Numbered from the stretch's first letter, positions 48,659 to 60,133 are shown. The stretch: DNA of 64,000 bases from LMUY01 sp964244585 (GCA_964244585.1 CAXTJM010000012.1:67141-131140), one strand, 5' to 3'. Numbers and translations are program-made. Notes: a model not told the origin generated them from the letters alone.

Positions 48659-49444
48659 ATGAGTGCCGCGATGTCGATGACGACGCCGACCCCCCTGTCC
48701 AACGCCGCGCCCGCGATCGTGCTGGACAAGGTCAACAAATGGTACGGCGCGATGCACGTGCTGCGCAACGTGACGCTGACCGTGGGGCAGAAGGAGAAGG
48801 TGGTGGTGTGCGGGCCGTCCGGCTCCGGCAAGTCCACCATGATCCGCTGCATCAACCGGCTGGAAAGTCACCAGGAAGGCAAGATCCTCGTCGACGGCAC
48901 GGAGCTGACCGACGACCTGCGCGCGCTGGACACGATCCGCCGCGAGGTCGGCATGGTGTTCCAGTCGTTCAACCTGTTCCCGCATCTGACGATCCTGGAG
49001 AACTGCACGCTGGCGCCGATCTGGGTCCGCAAGATGCCGAAGGCCGAGGCGGAGGAGCTGGCGATGAGCTACCTGCGCCGGGTGAAGATCCCGGAACAGG
49101 CGAAGAAATATCCCGGCCAGCTGTCCGGCGGCCAGCAGCAGCGTGTGGCGATCGCCCGGGCGCTGTGCATGAAGCCGAAGATCATGCTGTTCGACGAACC
49201 GACCTCCGCCTTGGACCCGGAGATGATCAAGGAGGTGCTGGACACCATGATCGGCCTGGCCGAGACCGGCATGACCATGGTGTGCGTGACGCACGAGATG
49301 GGCTTCGCCAAGAAGGTCGCCGACCGCGTGGTGTTCATGGACCGCGGCGAGGTGGTGGAGGCCGGTCCGCCGCGCGAGCTGTTCGACAACCCGCAGACCG
49401 ACCGGTTGAAGCTGTTCCTGAGTCAGATCCTCAAGGACCATTGA
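48659..49444 (+). CDS. aapP: General L-amino acid ABC transporter ATP-binding protein AapP
   Basis: 261-residue ATPase. Walker A GPSGSGKST (about 57-65), Q-loop VFQSFNLFPH, signature LSGGQQQR, Walker B IMLFDEPTSALDPEM and H-switch VTHEMGFA. It shares the N-terminal segment VNKWYGAMHVLRNV with amino-acid importer ATPases (GlnQ/AapP). It lies 14 bases after aapM. The next gene, a family-5 binding protein, begins 4 bases after it. Confidence 0.95.
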   Translation: MSAAMSMTTPTPLSNAAPAIVLDKVNKWYGAMHVLRNVTLTVGQKEKVVVCGPSGSGKSTMIRCINRLESHQEGKILVDGTELTDDLRALDTIRREVGMVFQSFNLFPHLTILENCTLAPIWVRKMPKAEAEELAMSYLRRVKIPEQAKKYPGQLSGGQQQRVAIARALCMKPKIMLFDEPTSALDPEMIKEVLDTMIGLAETGMTMVCVTHEMGFAKKVADRVVFMDRGEVVEAGPPRELFDNPQTDRLKLFLSQILKDH

Positions 49445-49448
49445 GGAG

Positions 49449-51041
49449 ATGAAGCGGCGTGGCTTCCTGGCGGGCACGGCCGGTGCGGCGGTCGCAGCGG
49501 GCCTGCCCCGCCCATCCTTGGCGCAGGGCGCGGCGGCCCGGACGCTGCGGTTCATCCCGGAAGGCAACCTGGCCAACCCGGACCCGATCTGGACCACCAC
49601 GACGGTCGCACGTAACCACGGCTTCATGATCTACGACACGCTGTTCGGCGTGGACGGCAAGCTCGCGGCCAAGCCGCAGATGTGCCAGGGCTACGAGCTG
49701 TCGGACGACAAGCTCACCTGGGTTTTCCACCTCCGCGAGGGTCTGACGTTCCACGATGGGGCGCCGGTGCGCGGCACGGACTGCATCGCTTCGATCGCGC
49801 GCTGGGCGAAGCGCGACGGGTTCGGCCAGCGCCTGGCGGCCCAGCTGGACAGCATGGCCGCCGCGGACGACCGCAGCTTCACCATCAAGCTGAAGCAGCC
49901 TTTCCCGCTGCTGGTGGAGGCCTTCGCCAAACCCGCGGCCAACGTGTGCTTCATCATGCCGGAGCGCGTGGCGAAGACGGACGCGTTCACGCAGATCACG
50001 GACTTCACCGGCTCCGGCCCGTTCCGCTTCCTGCGCAACGAGTGGACGCCGGGCTCGCTGGCGGCCTACGCGCGGTTCGACGGCTACGTGCCACGGCAGG
50101 AGGCGCCGGACTTCACCGCCGGCGGCAAGGTGGCGAATTTCGACCGGATCGAGTGGAACATCATCACCGATGCCGCCACTTGCGCCGCCGCCCTCCAGAC
50201 CGGGGAGGAGGATTGGTGGCAAACGCCGATCGCCGACCTGCTGCCGCAGCTTCGCCGGGCGCGCGGGGTAAAGGTGGTGCCGATGACCAGCATCGGCAGC
50301 ATCGAGATCATCCGCTTCAACGAGCTGCATCCGCCGTTCGACAACCCGAAGATGCGGCAGGCGGTGCTGAAGGTCGTCAACCAGAAGGAGTTCATGCAGG
50401 CGGCCTACGGCGAGGACACGAGCGTCTACCGCACGGATGTCGGCGTGTTCACCCCTGGTTCCCCGGCGGACTCGACAGTGGGCATGGCGGCGATCACCGG
50501 CCCGCGCGACTGGGATGGCGCCAAGAAGCTGGTGCAGGAGGCCGGCTACAAGGGCGAGAAGGTCGTCATCATCTCGCCCACCGACTATCCATGGCTGGAA
50601 GCGTTCTGCCAGGTGGCGCGCGACACGCTGATCAAGCTGGGGCTGAACGTGGACTACCAGGCGGCCGACTGGGGCACGGTGGTGCAGCGCCGCGCCAGCA
50701 AGGAGCCGGTGGAGAAGGGCGGCTGGAGCATCTTCTGCACCGGCTGGGAAGGGCTGAACACCGCAGACCCGGGCGGCCACTACCCCATCATCGGCAGCGG
50801 GCAGACCGCCTGGTTCGGCTGGCCCACCAGCCCGGCCATCGAGCAGCTCCGCACCGACTGGTTCAACGCGCCGGACGCCGCCGCGCAGAAGACGGCGACG
50901 GACGCGATCCAGGCGGCGGTGTGGCGGGAGGTGCCGTACGTCCCGCTCGGCCAGTTCTTCCAGCCAGCGGCGATGCGCGACACCGTCACCGGCGTGCTGG
51001 ACAGCCCGTTTCCGATCTTCTGGAACGCGAAGAAGGGCTGA
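49449..51041 (+). CDS. ABC transporter substrate-binding protein, family 5 (peptide/opine type)
   Basis: 530-residue exported binding protein of the DppA/OppA class. The N-terminus MKRRGFLAGTAGAAVAAG then SLAQG is a twin-arginine signal. Family features: RTLRFIPEGNLANPDPIWT, TWVFHLREGLTFHDGAPV, and the GSGPFRF and PYVPLGQFFQP regions. It has no cognate permeases here; it begins 4 bases after aapP. It may serve a DppBCDF-type system elsewhere. Gene symbol and ligand cannot be assigned. A strong hairpin follows at 51115. Confidence 0.88.
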   Translation: MKRRGFLAGTAGAAVAAGLPRPSLAQGAAARTLRFIPEGNLANPDPIWTTTTVARNHGFMIYDTLFGVDGKLAAKPQMCQGYELSDDKLTWVFHLREGLTFHDGAPVRGTDCIASIARWAKRDGFGQRLAAQLDSMAAADDRSFTIKLKQPFPLLVEAFAKPAANVCFIMPERVAKTDAFTQITDFTGSGPFRFLRNEWTPGSLAAYARFDGYVPRQEAPDFTAGGKVANFDRIEWNIITDAATCAAALQTGEEDWWQTPIADLLPQLRRARGVKVVPMTSIGSIEIIRFNELHPPFDNPKMRQAVLKVVNQKEFMQAAYGEDTSVYRTDVGVFTPGSPADSTVGMAAITGPRDWDGAKKLVQEAGYKGEKVVIISPTDYPWLEAFCQVARDTLIKLGLNVDYQAADWGTVVQRRASKEPVEKGGWSIFCTGWEGLNTADPGGHYPIIGSGQTAWFGWPTSPAIEQLRTDWFNAPDAAAQKTATDAIQAAVWREVPYVPLGQFFQPAAMRDTVTGVLDSPFPIFWNAKKG

Positions 51042-51114
51042 ACGTCCAACTGGATGTGCGCCATTTATTGCAACACCAAACCGGCGACACTTCCAAAGGA
51101 GCTAAAGCCGTAGC

Positions 51115-51153
51115 GGAGGAGAGGCCTCCCTCGCGAAGGGAGGCCTCTCCTCC
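51115..51153. terminator. Long inverted-repeat terminator between convergent genes
   Basis: A perfect 17-base stem, GGAGGAGAGGCCTCCCT with its complement, and a CGCGA loop. It stands between the binding-protein gene (ends 51041) and pit (ends 51157), so it can stop transcription from both sides. T-runs are short, so strength is uncertain. Confidence 0.75.
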
Positions 51154-51156
51154 GGG

Positions 51157-52782
51157 TCAGAACACCTGGCGGAACAGCACGTACAGCGACCCGGCGATCG
51201 CCATGGCGGCCGGCAGCGTCAGCACCCAGGCCAGCGCCATGTTCTTCAGCGTGCCCCATTGCAGGCCAGACCCGTTGGCCGCCATCGTGCCGGCCACGCC
51301 GCTGGACAGCACGTGCGTCGTGGACACCGGCAGGCCGTACGCGTCCGCCAGGCCGATCGTGGCCATGGCGACGATCTCGGCCGAGGCACCCTGCGCGTAG
51401 GTCAGGTGCGTCTTGCCGATCTTCTCGCCCACCGTCACCACGATGCGCTTCCACCCGACCATCGTGCCCAGCCCGAGCGCGATCGCCACCGACACCTTCA
51501 CCCAGAGCGGGATGTAGCGCGTCCCGCTGTTCAGGGAGGATTGCAGCGAGCCGAGCTTCTTCACGTCATCGTCGCTGAACCCCGGCGCGTGTGGCCCCAT
51601 CACCCGCACGGCGTCCGATGCCAGGTACATGTCGTTGCGCACGTTCTGCGTCGACGCGGCCGGAATGGCCTTGATGGCGCCGACGTCACGGACCTGCCGG
51701 CTGATGTCGCCGGTCAGCACGGCCAGGGCCGCGTACACCCCTGGCGTGTTCACCTCCTTGCGCTTCAACGCCTCCCCTACAGCCGCCCGTGCTGCCGCCG
51801 CGTTGGCCGGGGGCGTGGCGCCGGCTGCGTGGGATTGCAGCACCGCGCCCGCGTCCTGCGTCGCCTGGAGGAACATCGGGGTCGTGCTGTCCGGCATCGC
51901 CCGGTTCAGCGCGTAGGCGGTGGGCGCCGCGCCGATCAGGATCAGCATGATCAAGCCCATGCCCTTCTGCCCGTCATTGCTGCCGTGGAAGAACGACACG
52001 CCCGTGCAGGTGAGCACCAGCAGGCCGCGGATCAGCGGCGGCGGCGGCTTGTCGCCTTCGGGCGCCACGTAAAGCGACTTGCTGCGCACCAGCAGCTTCA
52101 TGCCCCACAGCAGCAAGGCGGACAGCACGAAGCCGATCAGCGGGCTGAACAGCAGCGCCTCCCCCACGCCGACCGCCTGCCCCCACTCCACGCCGGATGT
52201 GGCCGACCCGGCGGGTGCCAGGAACTGGTTGGCCAATCCCACCCCCATGATGGAGCCGATCAGCGCGTGGGAGGAGCTGTTGGGGATGCCGAACGCCCAG
52301 GTGCCGAGATTCCAGATGATGGCGGCGATCAGCAGCGCAAAGATCATCGCGTAGCCCGCCTCGCTGCCGGCCTGGAGGACCAGCTCCACCGGCAGCAGCG
52401 TAACGACCGCATAGGCCACGGCGCCGCTGGACCACAGCACGCCCAGCAGGTTGAACGTGCCGGACCACACCACCGCCACCAGCGGCGGCATGCTGTGCGT
52501 GTAGATCACGGTTGCGACGGCGTTGGCCGTGTCGTGGAACCCGTTGACGAATTCGAACCCCAGGGCGATCAGCAGCGCCAGGCCCAACAGCACCAGCGCG
52601 CCGACCGCCAGGTTATGCTCGCCCACCTTGTCCATGTCGGTGGCGATGCTGTAGGCGGCGAACAGCAGCCCGGCCACCAGCACGCCCAGGAAGGCAAGGG
52701 CGCCGGCCGCATGCGGCTTGCCGCCCATGGCCGGGCGCGGCGGCCTGGCGGCCGGCGTGTCATCCAAAGTGAAATCCGACAT
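51157..52782 (-). CDS. pit: Low-affinity inorganic phosphate transporter (PiT family)
   Basis: 541-residue membrane protein of the Pit/SLC20 type. Conserved signatures: NGFHDTANAVATVIYTHS (N-terminal PiT motif), GIPNSSSHALIGSIMGVGLAN, the second half GSNDGQKGMGLIMLILIG and GLPVSTTHVLSSGVAG. The frame is open further upstream to 54570, but that extension is antisense to hflX; MSDFTLDD at 52782 is the natural start. It carries a central hydrophilic loop of about 110 residues. It is a proton-coupled phosphate importer. Confidence 0.95.
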   Translation of the reverse strand: MSDFTLDDTPAARPPRPAMGGKPHAAGALAFLGVLVAGLLFAAYSIATDMDKVGEHNLAVGALVLLGLALLIALGFEFVNGFHDTANAVATVIYTHSMPPLVAVVWSGTFNLLGVLWSSGAVAYAVVTLLPVELVLQAGSEAGYAMIFALLIAAIIWNLGTWAFGIPNSSSHALIGSIMGVGLANQFLAPAGSATSGVEWGQAVGVGEALLFSPLIGFVLSALLLWGMKLLVRSKSLYVAPEGDKPPPPLIRGLLVLTCTGVSFFHGSNDGQKGMGLIMLILIGAAPTAYALNRAMPDSTTPMFLQATQDAGAVLQSHAAGATPPANAAAARAAVGEALKRKEVNTPGVYAALAVLTGDISRQVRDVGAIKAIPAASTQNVRNDMYLASDAVRVMGPHAPGFSDDDVKKLGSLQSSLNSGTRYIPLWVKVSVAIALGLGTMVGWKRIVVTVGEKIGKTHLTYAQGASAEIVAMATIGLADAYGLPVSTTHVLSSGVAGTMAANGSGLQWGTLKNMALAWVLTLPAAMAIAGSLYVLFRQVF

Positions 52783-52926
52783 GGTGCCCTTGCCGTCAGT
52801 TGCTACCCAAGGCTGTAACGAACCAGCGCCAGCGTGGGTGTGGCGTTGCCATGACATTTGCTGAAATGGTGCAGTCTGCCCCGCCCGGCGCGGATGGCCC
52901 CGGCCAGGGGACGGCGTGCTACGGTG

Positions 52927-54285
52927 ATGGCCATGGACACCAAACCGCTTCCGTCGCGCGCCATCCTCGTCGGCATCCAGCTGGATGGGGTGGATGACGT
53001 GGCGCACCAGGCCAGCCTGGCCGAGCTGGGCCGCCTGGTGCACACGCTCGGCTACGAGGTCGTCGGGACCGTGTCGCAGAAGCGCGACGGCATCGGCGGC
53101 TTGACGGTGCTGGGCCAGGGCAAACTGGCGGAGCTTGCGGCGATGACCGGCGGGTCGGGCACGGTCGGGGCGTGGACCGCGCCGAAAACGTCCAAGGCCC
53201 GGGCGCGTTTCGCGACGGAGCCGAATGCCACCGAACCGGCAGTGCCTGCCGCCGATGCGCCGGCCCGCCCGGGCTTCGTGATCGTGGACCACGAGATCTC
53301 GCCCAGCCAGGCTCGCAACCTGGAAAACGCCACCGGCGCCCGGGTGCTGGACCGCACGGGCGTGATCGTGGAGATCTTCCACCGCCACGCCCGCAGCCGC
53401 GAGGCCAAGTTGCAGGTCGAAATGGCGCGGCTGAAATACGTGGCGCCGCGCCTGCGGGAGTCCGCGGTCGGGGCTGGCGGCCGGCAGCGCGGCGTCGGCG
53501 CCGGTGAGACCGGCCTGGACCTGGACCGGCGCAGCATACGCGACCGCCTGGCCGAGCTGCGGCAGCAATTGGACGATGTGCAGCGCGATAACAGCCAACG
53601 CCGCGCATCGCGGCGCGAGCAGTTGCGGGTGGCGCTGGTCGGCTACACCAACGCCGGCAAATCCTCGCTCATGCGCGCCCTCACGGGCAGCGAGGTGCTG
53701 GTGGCGGACCAGTTGTTCGCCACGCTCGACACCACGGTGCGCGCGCTGAAGCCGGAGACGCGGCCGCGCGTGCTGGTGTCGGACACGGTCGGCTTCATCA
53801 AGCAGCTGCCGCACGACCTCGTGGCGTCGTTCCGTTCCACCCTGGACGAGGCGCTGGAAGCCTCGCTGCTGTTGTTCGTGGTGGATGCGTCCGACCCGAC
53901 CTACGAGGCCCAGTTGGCGGTGACCCGTACCGTCCTGGCGGAGATCGGCGCCGATGCGGTGCCATCCCGCCTGCTGCTGAACAAGATCGACCGCGTGGGG
54001 GCGGAGGATCGTGCGGCCTTGCTGGCCAAGCACCCGGAGGCGATCTACCTGTCCTCTCAATCGGCGGCGGACGTGGCGGCGTTGCGCGACACGGTGATCG
54101 CCTTCTTCGAGGCGGCGATGGTGGAGGAGGAGCTTGTGCTGCCCTACGCCAAGCAGCGGCTGCTGGGCGAGGTGTACGAGAACACGCGCGTCCTGTCCGA
54201 GGAATATGACGCCACCGGCCGGATCCTGAAGGTGCGCGGCCTGCCCGGCGCGATCGCCCGGCTGCATCGGACCCTCGCCGCCTGA
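52927..54285 (+). CDS. hflX: GTPase HflX
   Basis: 452-residue ribosome-associated GTPase that splits stalled ribosomes under stress. N-terminal domain with the HflX signature (IVDHEISPSQARNLE and IVEIFHRHARSREAKLQVEMARLKY), a coiled coil (DLDRRSIRDRLAELRQQLDDV), and a G domain with G1 GYTNAGKSSL, G3 DTVGFI and G4 NKID. A short insertion (about 80-115, Thr/Ala/Pro-rich) is unusual. Starts at 52927 or 52933 are equally possible. hfq does not precede it. Confidence 0.94.
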   Translation: MAMDTKPLPSRAILVGIQLDGVDDVAHQASLAELGRLVHTLGYEVVGTVSQKRDGIGGLTVLGQGKLAELAAMTGGSGTVGAWTAPKTSKARARFATEPNATEPAVPAADAPARPGFVIVDHEISPSQARNLENATGARVLDRTGVIVEIFHRHARSREAKLQVEMARLKYVAPRLRESAVGAGGRQRGVGAGETGLDLDRRSIRDRLAELRQQLDDVQRDNSQRRASRREQLRVALVGYTNAGKSSLMRALTGSEVLVADQLFATLDTTVRALKPETRPRVLVSDTVGFIKQLPHDLVASFRSTLDEALEASLLLFVVDASDPTYEAQLAVTRTVLAEIGADAVPSRLLLNKIDRVGAEDRAALLAKHPEAIYLSSQSAADVAALRDTVIAFFEAAMVEEELVLPYAKQRLLGEVYENTRVLSEEYDATGRILKVRGLPGAIARLHRTLAA

Positions 54286-54336
54286 CCGGGGACGTGTTCC
54301 AGGAAGCATCCGTCGCCATGACGAGGCGTTGTGGGG

Positions 54337-54825
54337 ATGCACGGGAACGGGAATGGTCGCATGGATTGGTTGAGGGTGCTGCGCCGCGCCACGGTGTCGG
54401 GAACGGTTGCCAGCGTCGTGTCGAGCCTGGCGCTGGCGGCGCTGGCCCGGGGCGAGGGCAAGGGCGCCCTGCAACCGGTCAACGCCACCAGCCATTGGCT
54501 GAACGGCGAAGCCGCGGCGTCGCGCCGGGTGGCGAGCGTCGCCGACACGGCCGTGGGTTATGCCACCCATAACGCGGCGACGATCTTCTGGGCGTTGTTG
54601 TTCGAGGCGTGGCTTGGCGCGGGCTGGCCGGCGGGGCTGCTCACCCGCGCCGCCGCCACCTCCGTCATCGCTGCCGCGGTGGATTACGGCGCCACGCCGC
54701 GGCGCTTCACCCCGGGATGGGAGTTCGTCCTGTCCAAGCGGTCAATGGCCGGCGCGTACGCGGCAATGGCGGCCGGCCTGGCGATCGGCACTGTCCTAGC
54801 CCGGCGGTCACCGGACCCGGGCTGA
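54337..54825 (+). CDS. Small integral membrane protein, unknown
   Basis: Up to 162 residues with four or so hydrophobic segments (VASVVSSLALAALA; TIFWALLFEAWLG; ATSVIAAAVDYG; AAMAAGLAIGTVLA) and an amphipathic basic start. Not recognised as a named family; it resembles uncharacterised proteobacterial membrane proteins with a HNAATIFWA-type motif. ATG at 54337 or 54361 are possible starts. Its last 18 bases overlap the next minus-strand gene tail to tail. Confidence 0.62.
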   Translation: MHGNGNGRMDWLRVLRRATVSGTVASVVSSLALAALARGEGKGALQPVNATSHWLNGEAAASRRVASVADTAVGYATHNAATIFWALLFEAWLGAGWPAGLLTRAAATSVIAAAVDYGATPRRFTPGWEFVLSKRSMAGAYAAMAAGLAIGTVLARRSPDPG

Positions 54826-55041
54826 GGCCGCGGCCCGGCGCGTTCCATCCAGTTCCAAGCGGATGGCGGCGGCCACGCTGGGCTGCGCCCGACGGATCTG
54901 TCCGGCCCGCCGCACCGCTGCCAGGTCCGGCGCCGGATCACGCTCCCACCCTTCCAGGAACATCAGGTCTACCGCCGCCGAGTCCGGCAGCCCCTGCGCT
55001 ACCAGATGGCGGACCACTTGCGTCTGGGGAATCGTCTGCAT
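54808..55041 (-). CDS. Small hypothetical protein
   Basis: 77 residues from ATG at 55041 (MQTIPQTQVVRHL), or 83 from 55059. A helical, soluble protein with basic C-terminus; LPDSAAVDLMFLEGWERDPAPDLAAVRR is the most distinctive part. No family recognised. It ends 18 bases inside the preceding membrane-protein gene and lies upstream of the ahcY terminator. Confidence 0.45.
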   Translation of the reverse strand: MQTIPQTQVVRHLVAQGLPDSAAVDLMFLEGWERDPAPDLAAVRRAGQIRRAQPSVAAAIRLELDGTRRAAASARVR

Positions 55042-55145
55042 GCCGCGTAACCTCGCCATCTCTCAGCGGGCAACGTGGCGGACCGACCGGGTATCCAATG
55101 GCTGGTAAAAAGAACAGCCTTGCCCGTTTCGCCGGCTGATCGGCA

Positions 55146-55173
55146 GTGGCTGCGGGACGGCGCCCGCAGCCAC
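55146..55173 (-). terminator. Hairpin terminator after ahcY
   Basis: GTGGCTGCGGG and CCCGCAGCCAC form a perfect 11-base stem with loop ACGGCG, 9 bases after the ahcY stop. The following bases are not T-rich, so efficiency is uncertain. Confidence 0.65.
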
Positions 55174-55182
55174 CAGCCTGCG

Positions 55183-56490
<1,308 letters not shown>

Positions 56491-56523
56491 AAGCAGGCTC
56501 CTGGCTGAATTTCCCGGCGCTAT

Positions 56524-56539
56524 ATAAGGATATCTTGAT
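56524..56539. promoter_or_regulatory. Candidate operator upstream of ahcY
   Basis: ATAAGGATATCTTGAT is a 16-base dyad centred on GATATC, with 12 of 16 positions symmetric, in a locally AT-rich stretch 34 bases before the ahcY start. In proteobacteria, methionine-cycle genes are often controlled by ArsR-type regulators (SahR, SamR) that bind dyads of this kind; this link is inference. Confidence 0.45.
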
Positions 56540-56563
56540 GTTTGCAACTTGACCGGCGGACAG

Positions 56564-57793
<1,230 letters not shown>

Positions 57794-57854
57794 GGCTAGA
57801 CCTCTGGAATATCCGGGGTCGCGCATAGCCCCGAAGTGTTGGGGCGGCAAGCGG

Positions 57855-58880
57855 ATGCGGGTTGGCTGGGTGCTCGGCTTCGTCCTGCTGTCCCGGGCCG
57901 TTTGGGCGCAACCGCTGCTGGACGTGGCGGCCGTGCCCGGCCTGGATGCCGCGGGGCGGGCGCTGTACGCGGATTTCCTGCTGAGCAACACGCCGCGTGT
58001 GGCGGCGCTGGGCGACAACGGGCGGGTTGGGTGGTATTCGGGTGGCACGTCGCTGGATGGCGCCCGCAGTCGCGCCGTCGCGCTGTGCACCGAGCATGGC
58101 GGCACGGAGTGCCGCCCCTACGCGGAGGACTTGGCCATCGTCTGGCAGGGCCGCGAATGGCGGCCTCCGCCACCACCCCCCCCGTTCGTCGACACGATCA
58201 ATTACGGCTTCATCCCGGACGAGCGTTTCTTGTGGCACGGGCCGCGGGTGGCGCGGGGCGTCGTCATGTGGTCGCACGGCAGCAATTCCGCCGTCGACTC
58301 CCGGGGCCTGCAACCGCCGCCCTTCCTGCGTCTGTTCAACGATGCGGGCTTCGACATCGTGCGGTTCGATCGCGCGCCGATGGTGGACAACCCGGTCCGC
58401 GCTGCGGGCTGGCTGCGGGAGGGCCTGGCGATGCTGCGGCGTGCCGGGTACCGCCTGGTCGTGGCGGGAGGGCAATCGCGCGGCGCTTGGACGTCACTGC
58501 AAATTCTGGACACGGCCGGCCTGGCGGACGTGGTGATCGCGACCTCGCCCGCCGCGCATGGCTCTGGCGCCAGCCCGAACCTGACGGCGCAGGATGATGA
58601 TCTGCGGGCCCTGGTGTCCGAGGCGCAACCGTCGCGCACCCGCATCGCCATCGCGCAATTCACCGCCGACCCCTTTATGTCGGACGGCGACACCCGCATG
58701 CGGCTGGTGGAACGATTGCGGCCGAAATCAGCCGCCCTGCTGTTGATTGACCGACCGGAAGGGCTGAGCGGCCATTTCGGCGGTGACGGCCAGGCCTTCA
58801 GCCGCCGTTTCGCCGCCTGCCTGCTCCATTTCGCCACAGACCCGACGCCACCCGTGGGATGCCCGGACGTGCCTAAGTAA
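57855..58880 (+). CDS. Secreted alpha/beta-hydrolase-like protein, unknown
   Basis: 341 residues with signal peptide MRVGWVLGFVLLSRAVWAQ. GGQSRGAW at about 214-221 looks like the nucleophile elbow of an alpha/beta hydrolase (Ser216 or so), and GVVMWSHGSN gives the oxyanion-type region; the catalytic His may lie in GLSGHFGG. The N-terminal 90 residues include two Cys likely bridged and a Pro-rich run of seven. The family is not recognised and the substrate is unknown. Confidence 0.65.
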   Translation: MRVGWVLGFVLLSRAVWAQPLLDVAAVPGLDAAGRALYADFLLSNTPRVAALGDNGRVGWYSGGTSLDGARSRAVALCTEHGGTECRPYAEDLAIVWQGREWRPPPPPPPFVDTINYGFIPDERFLWHGPRVARGVVMWSHGSNSAVDSRGLQPPPFLRLFNDAGFDIVRFDRAPMVDNPVRAAGWLREGLAMLRRAGYRLVVAGGQSRGAWTSLQILDTAGLADVVIATSPAAHGSGASPNLTAQDDDLRALVSEAQPSRTRIAIAQFTADPFMSDGDTRMRLVERLRPKSAALLLIDRPEGLSGHFGGDGQAFSRRFAACLLHFATDPTPPVGCPDVPK

Positions 58881-58886
58881 AGCGCG

Positions 58887-58938
58887 CTTACCTTAGCGGC
58901 TAGCTTATTTAAGTGAAACCCACTTTGCTTAAATAAGC
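58887..58938. promoter_or_regulatory. Array of palindromic boxes upstream of fic
   Basis: Two perfect CTTA-NN-TAAG palindromes, CTTATTTAAG (58904-58913) and CTTAAATAAG (58928-58937), face each other in an 11-base perfect inverted repeat (58903-58913 and 58928-58938). A third, degenerate CTTACCTTAG lies at 58887-58896. The array ends 19 bases before the fic start, so a binding protein would cover the promoter or leader. Confidence 0.65.
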
Positions 58939-58957
58939 CGCCGCCCTAATAAACCGC

Positions 58958-60133
58958 ATGTGCAAGGCGTCCGCCTTCAATCCCCGGCTGGGCCGCTTCG
59001 TCACGACCCCCGTTGGTGGCGAGACAGTGCGTGCTTTCGTACCGCCGCCGCTGCCGCCAGAGCCGCCGATCGACATCCTGTCGCTCCTGGAGCGGCTGGG
59101 TCGGGCGGAGCGAGCGCTTGGCCGTCTCGACGGCGTAATCACCCTCCTGCCGGAGGAGCTGTTTCTCTATATGTACGTCCGCAAGGAGGCGCTGCTGTCC
59201 TCTCAGATCGAGGGTACGCAGTCCACGTTGACGGATTTGCTGCGCTTCGAAACGGATGCCGACCACGGTCACACCCTCGATGACGTTCGGGAGGTCTCCA
59301 ACTACGTCAGCGCGATGATGTATGGGTTGGAGAGGCTGGAGAAACTACCGCTCTCTCTCCGCCTTATCCGCGAAATGCATGCGCGCCTGCTGCAAAGCGG
59401 CCGCGGCGGCGCCAAGAACCCTGGTGAATTCCGGCGATCGCAGAACTGGATCGGCGGCACTCGCCCCGGCAATGCCCAGTTTTTGCCGCCACCCATCACC
59501 GAACTCGATGCCTGCCTGCATGCCTTCGAGAACTTCATGCACGAGGGGCAGTCGGGTCTGCCGCATCTGATCAAAGCCGGATTGCTGCACCTTCAGTTCG
59601 AGACGATCCACCCCTTCCTGGATGGCAACGGCCGTATCGGACGCTTGCTGGTGACCCTCTATCTTTGCGCACATGGTGTGCTGCGCCGGCCGCTCCTGTA
59701 TCTCAGCCTCTATCTCAAGACGCACCGGACAGATTATTACCGTCTCCTCCAAGAGGTGCGTGAGCACGGAAATTGGGAGGCATGGCTCGAGTTCTTCCTG
59801 GATGGCGTTGCGGAAACTGCCACCCAAGCCTTCGACGCCGCCAGCCGCACCGTCGACCTGTTCAAAGCCGACCGTCGACGGATCAATGTCGAGGGGGAAC
59901 GGGCAAATTCGGCTTTGCGCGTGCATGACCTCCTGCAGCAGCGCCCCAGCTTGACGGCTGGTGAGGTCGCGAGGCGCACGTTCCTGAGCATACCTACTGT
60001 CAACAATGCACTTGCGGAATTGGAGCGCCTGGGGATCGTGGTGGAAGTCACCGGGCGTCTACGCGGCAGGATCTTCAACTATGCCGCCTATCTTGCCATC
60101 CTGAACGAAGGCACCGAGCCGCTGCCGCGTTAG
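58958..60133 (+). CDS. fic: Fic-family AMP-transferase, class II, with C-terminal winged helix
   Basis: 391-residue protein. The Fic catalytic motif is HPFLDGNGRIGR (about 218-229, His218). The inhibitory alpha-inh motif SSQIEG lies in the N-terminus (81-86), so this is a class II, self-inhibited Fic. The N-terminal domain is Fic_N-like (VSAMMYGLERL), and a C-terminal helix-turn-helix (TAGEVARRTFLSIPTVNNALAELERLGIV, about 331-360) suggests DNA binding. No partner antitoxin is adjacent. It ends 4 bases inside rlmN. It may AMPylate targets or itself and bind its own promoter array. Confidence 0.9.
   Translation: MCKASAFNPRLGRFVTTPVGGETVRAFVPPPLPPEPPIDILSLLERLGRAERALGRLDGVITLLPEELFLYMYVRKEALLSSQIEGTQSTLTDLLRFETDADHGHTLDDVREVSNYVSAMMYGLERLEKLPLSLRLIREMHARLLQSGRGGAKNPGEFRRSQNWIGGTRPGNAQFLPPPITELDACLHAFENFMHEGQSGLPHLIKAGLLHLQFETIHPFLDGNGRIGRLLVTLYLCAHGVLRRPLLYLSLYLKTHRTDYYRLLQEVREHGNWEAWLEFFLDGVAETATQAFDAASRTVDLFKADRRRINVEGERANSALRVHDLLQQRPSLTAGEVARRTFLSIPTVNNALAELERLGIVVEVTGRLRGRIFNYAAYLAILNEGTEPLPR

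Noticed and set aside
51157..54570. 1137-residue minus-strand open frame
   Set aside because: Only the last 541 residues are the PiT transporter; the upstream part is antisense to hflX and reads as low-complexity Arg/His/Gln-rich sequence.
56491..56563. SAH or SAM riboswitch upstream of ahcY
   Set aside because: The gap is only 73 bases, with no recognisable conserved riboswitch core; a protein operator fits better.
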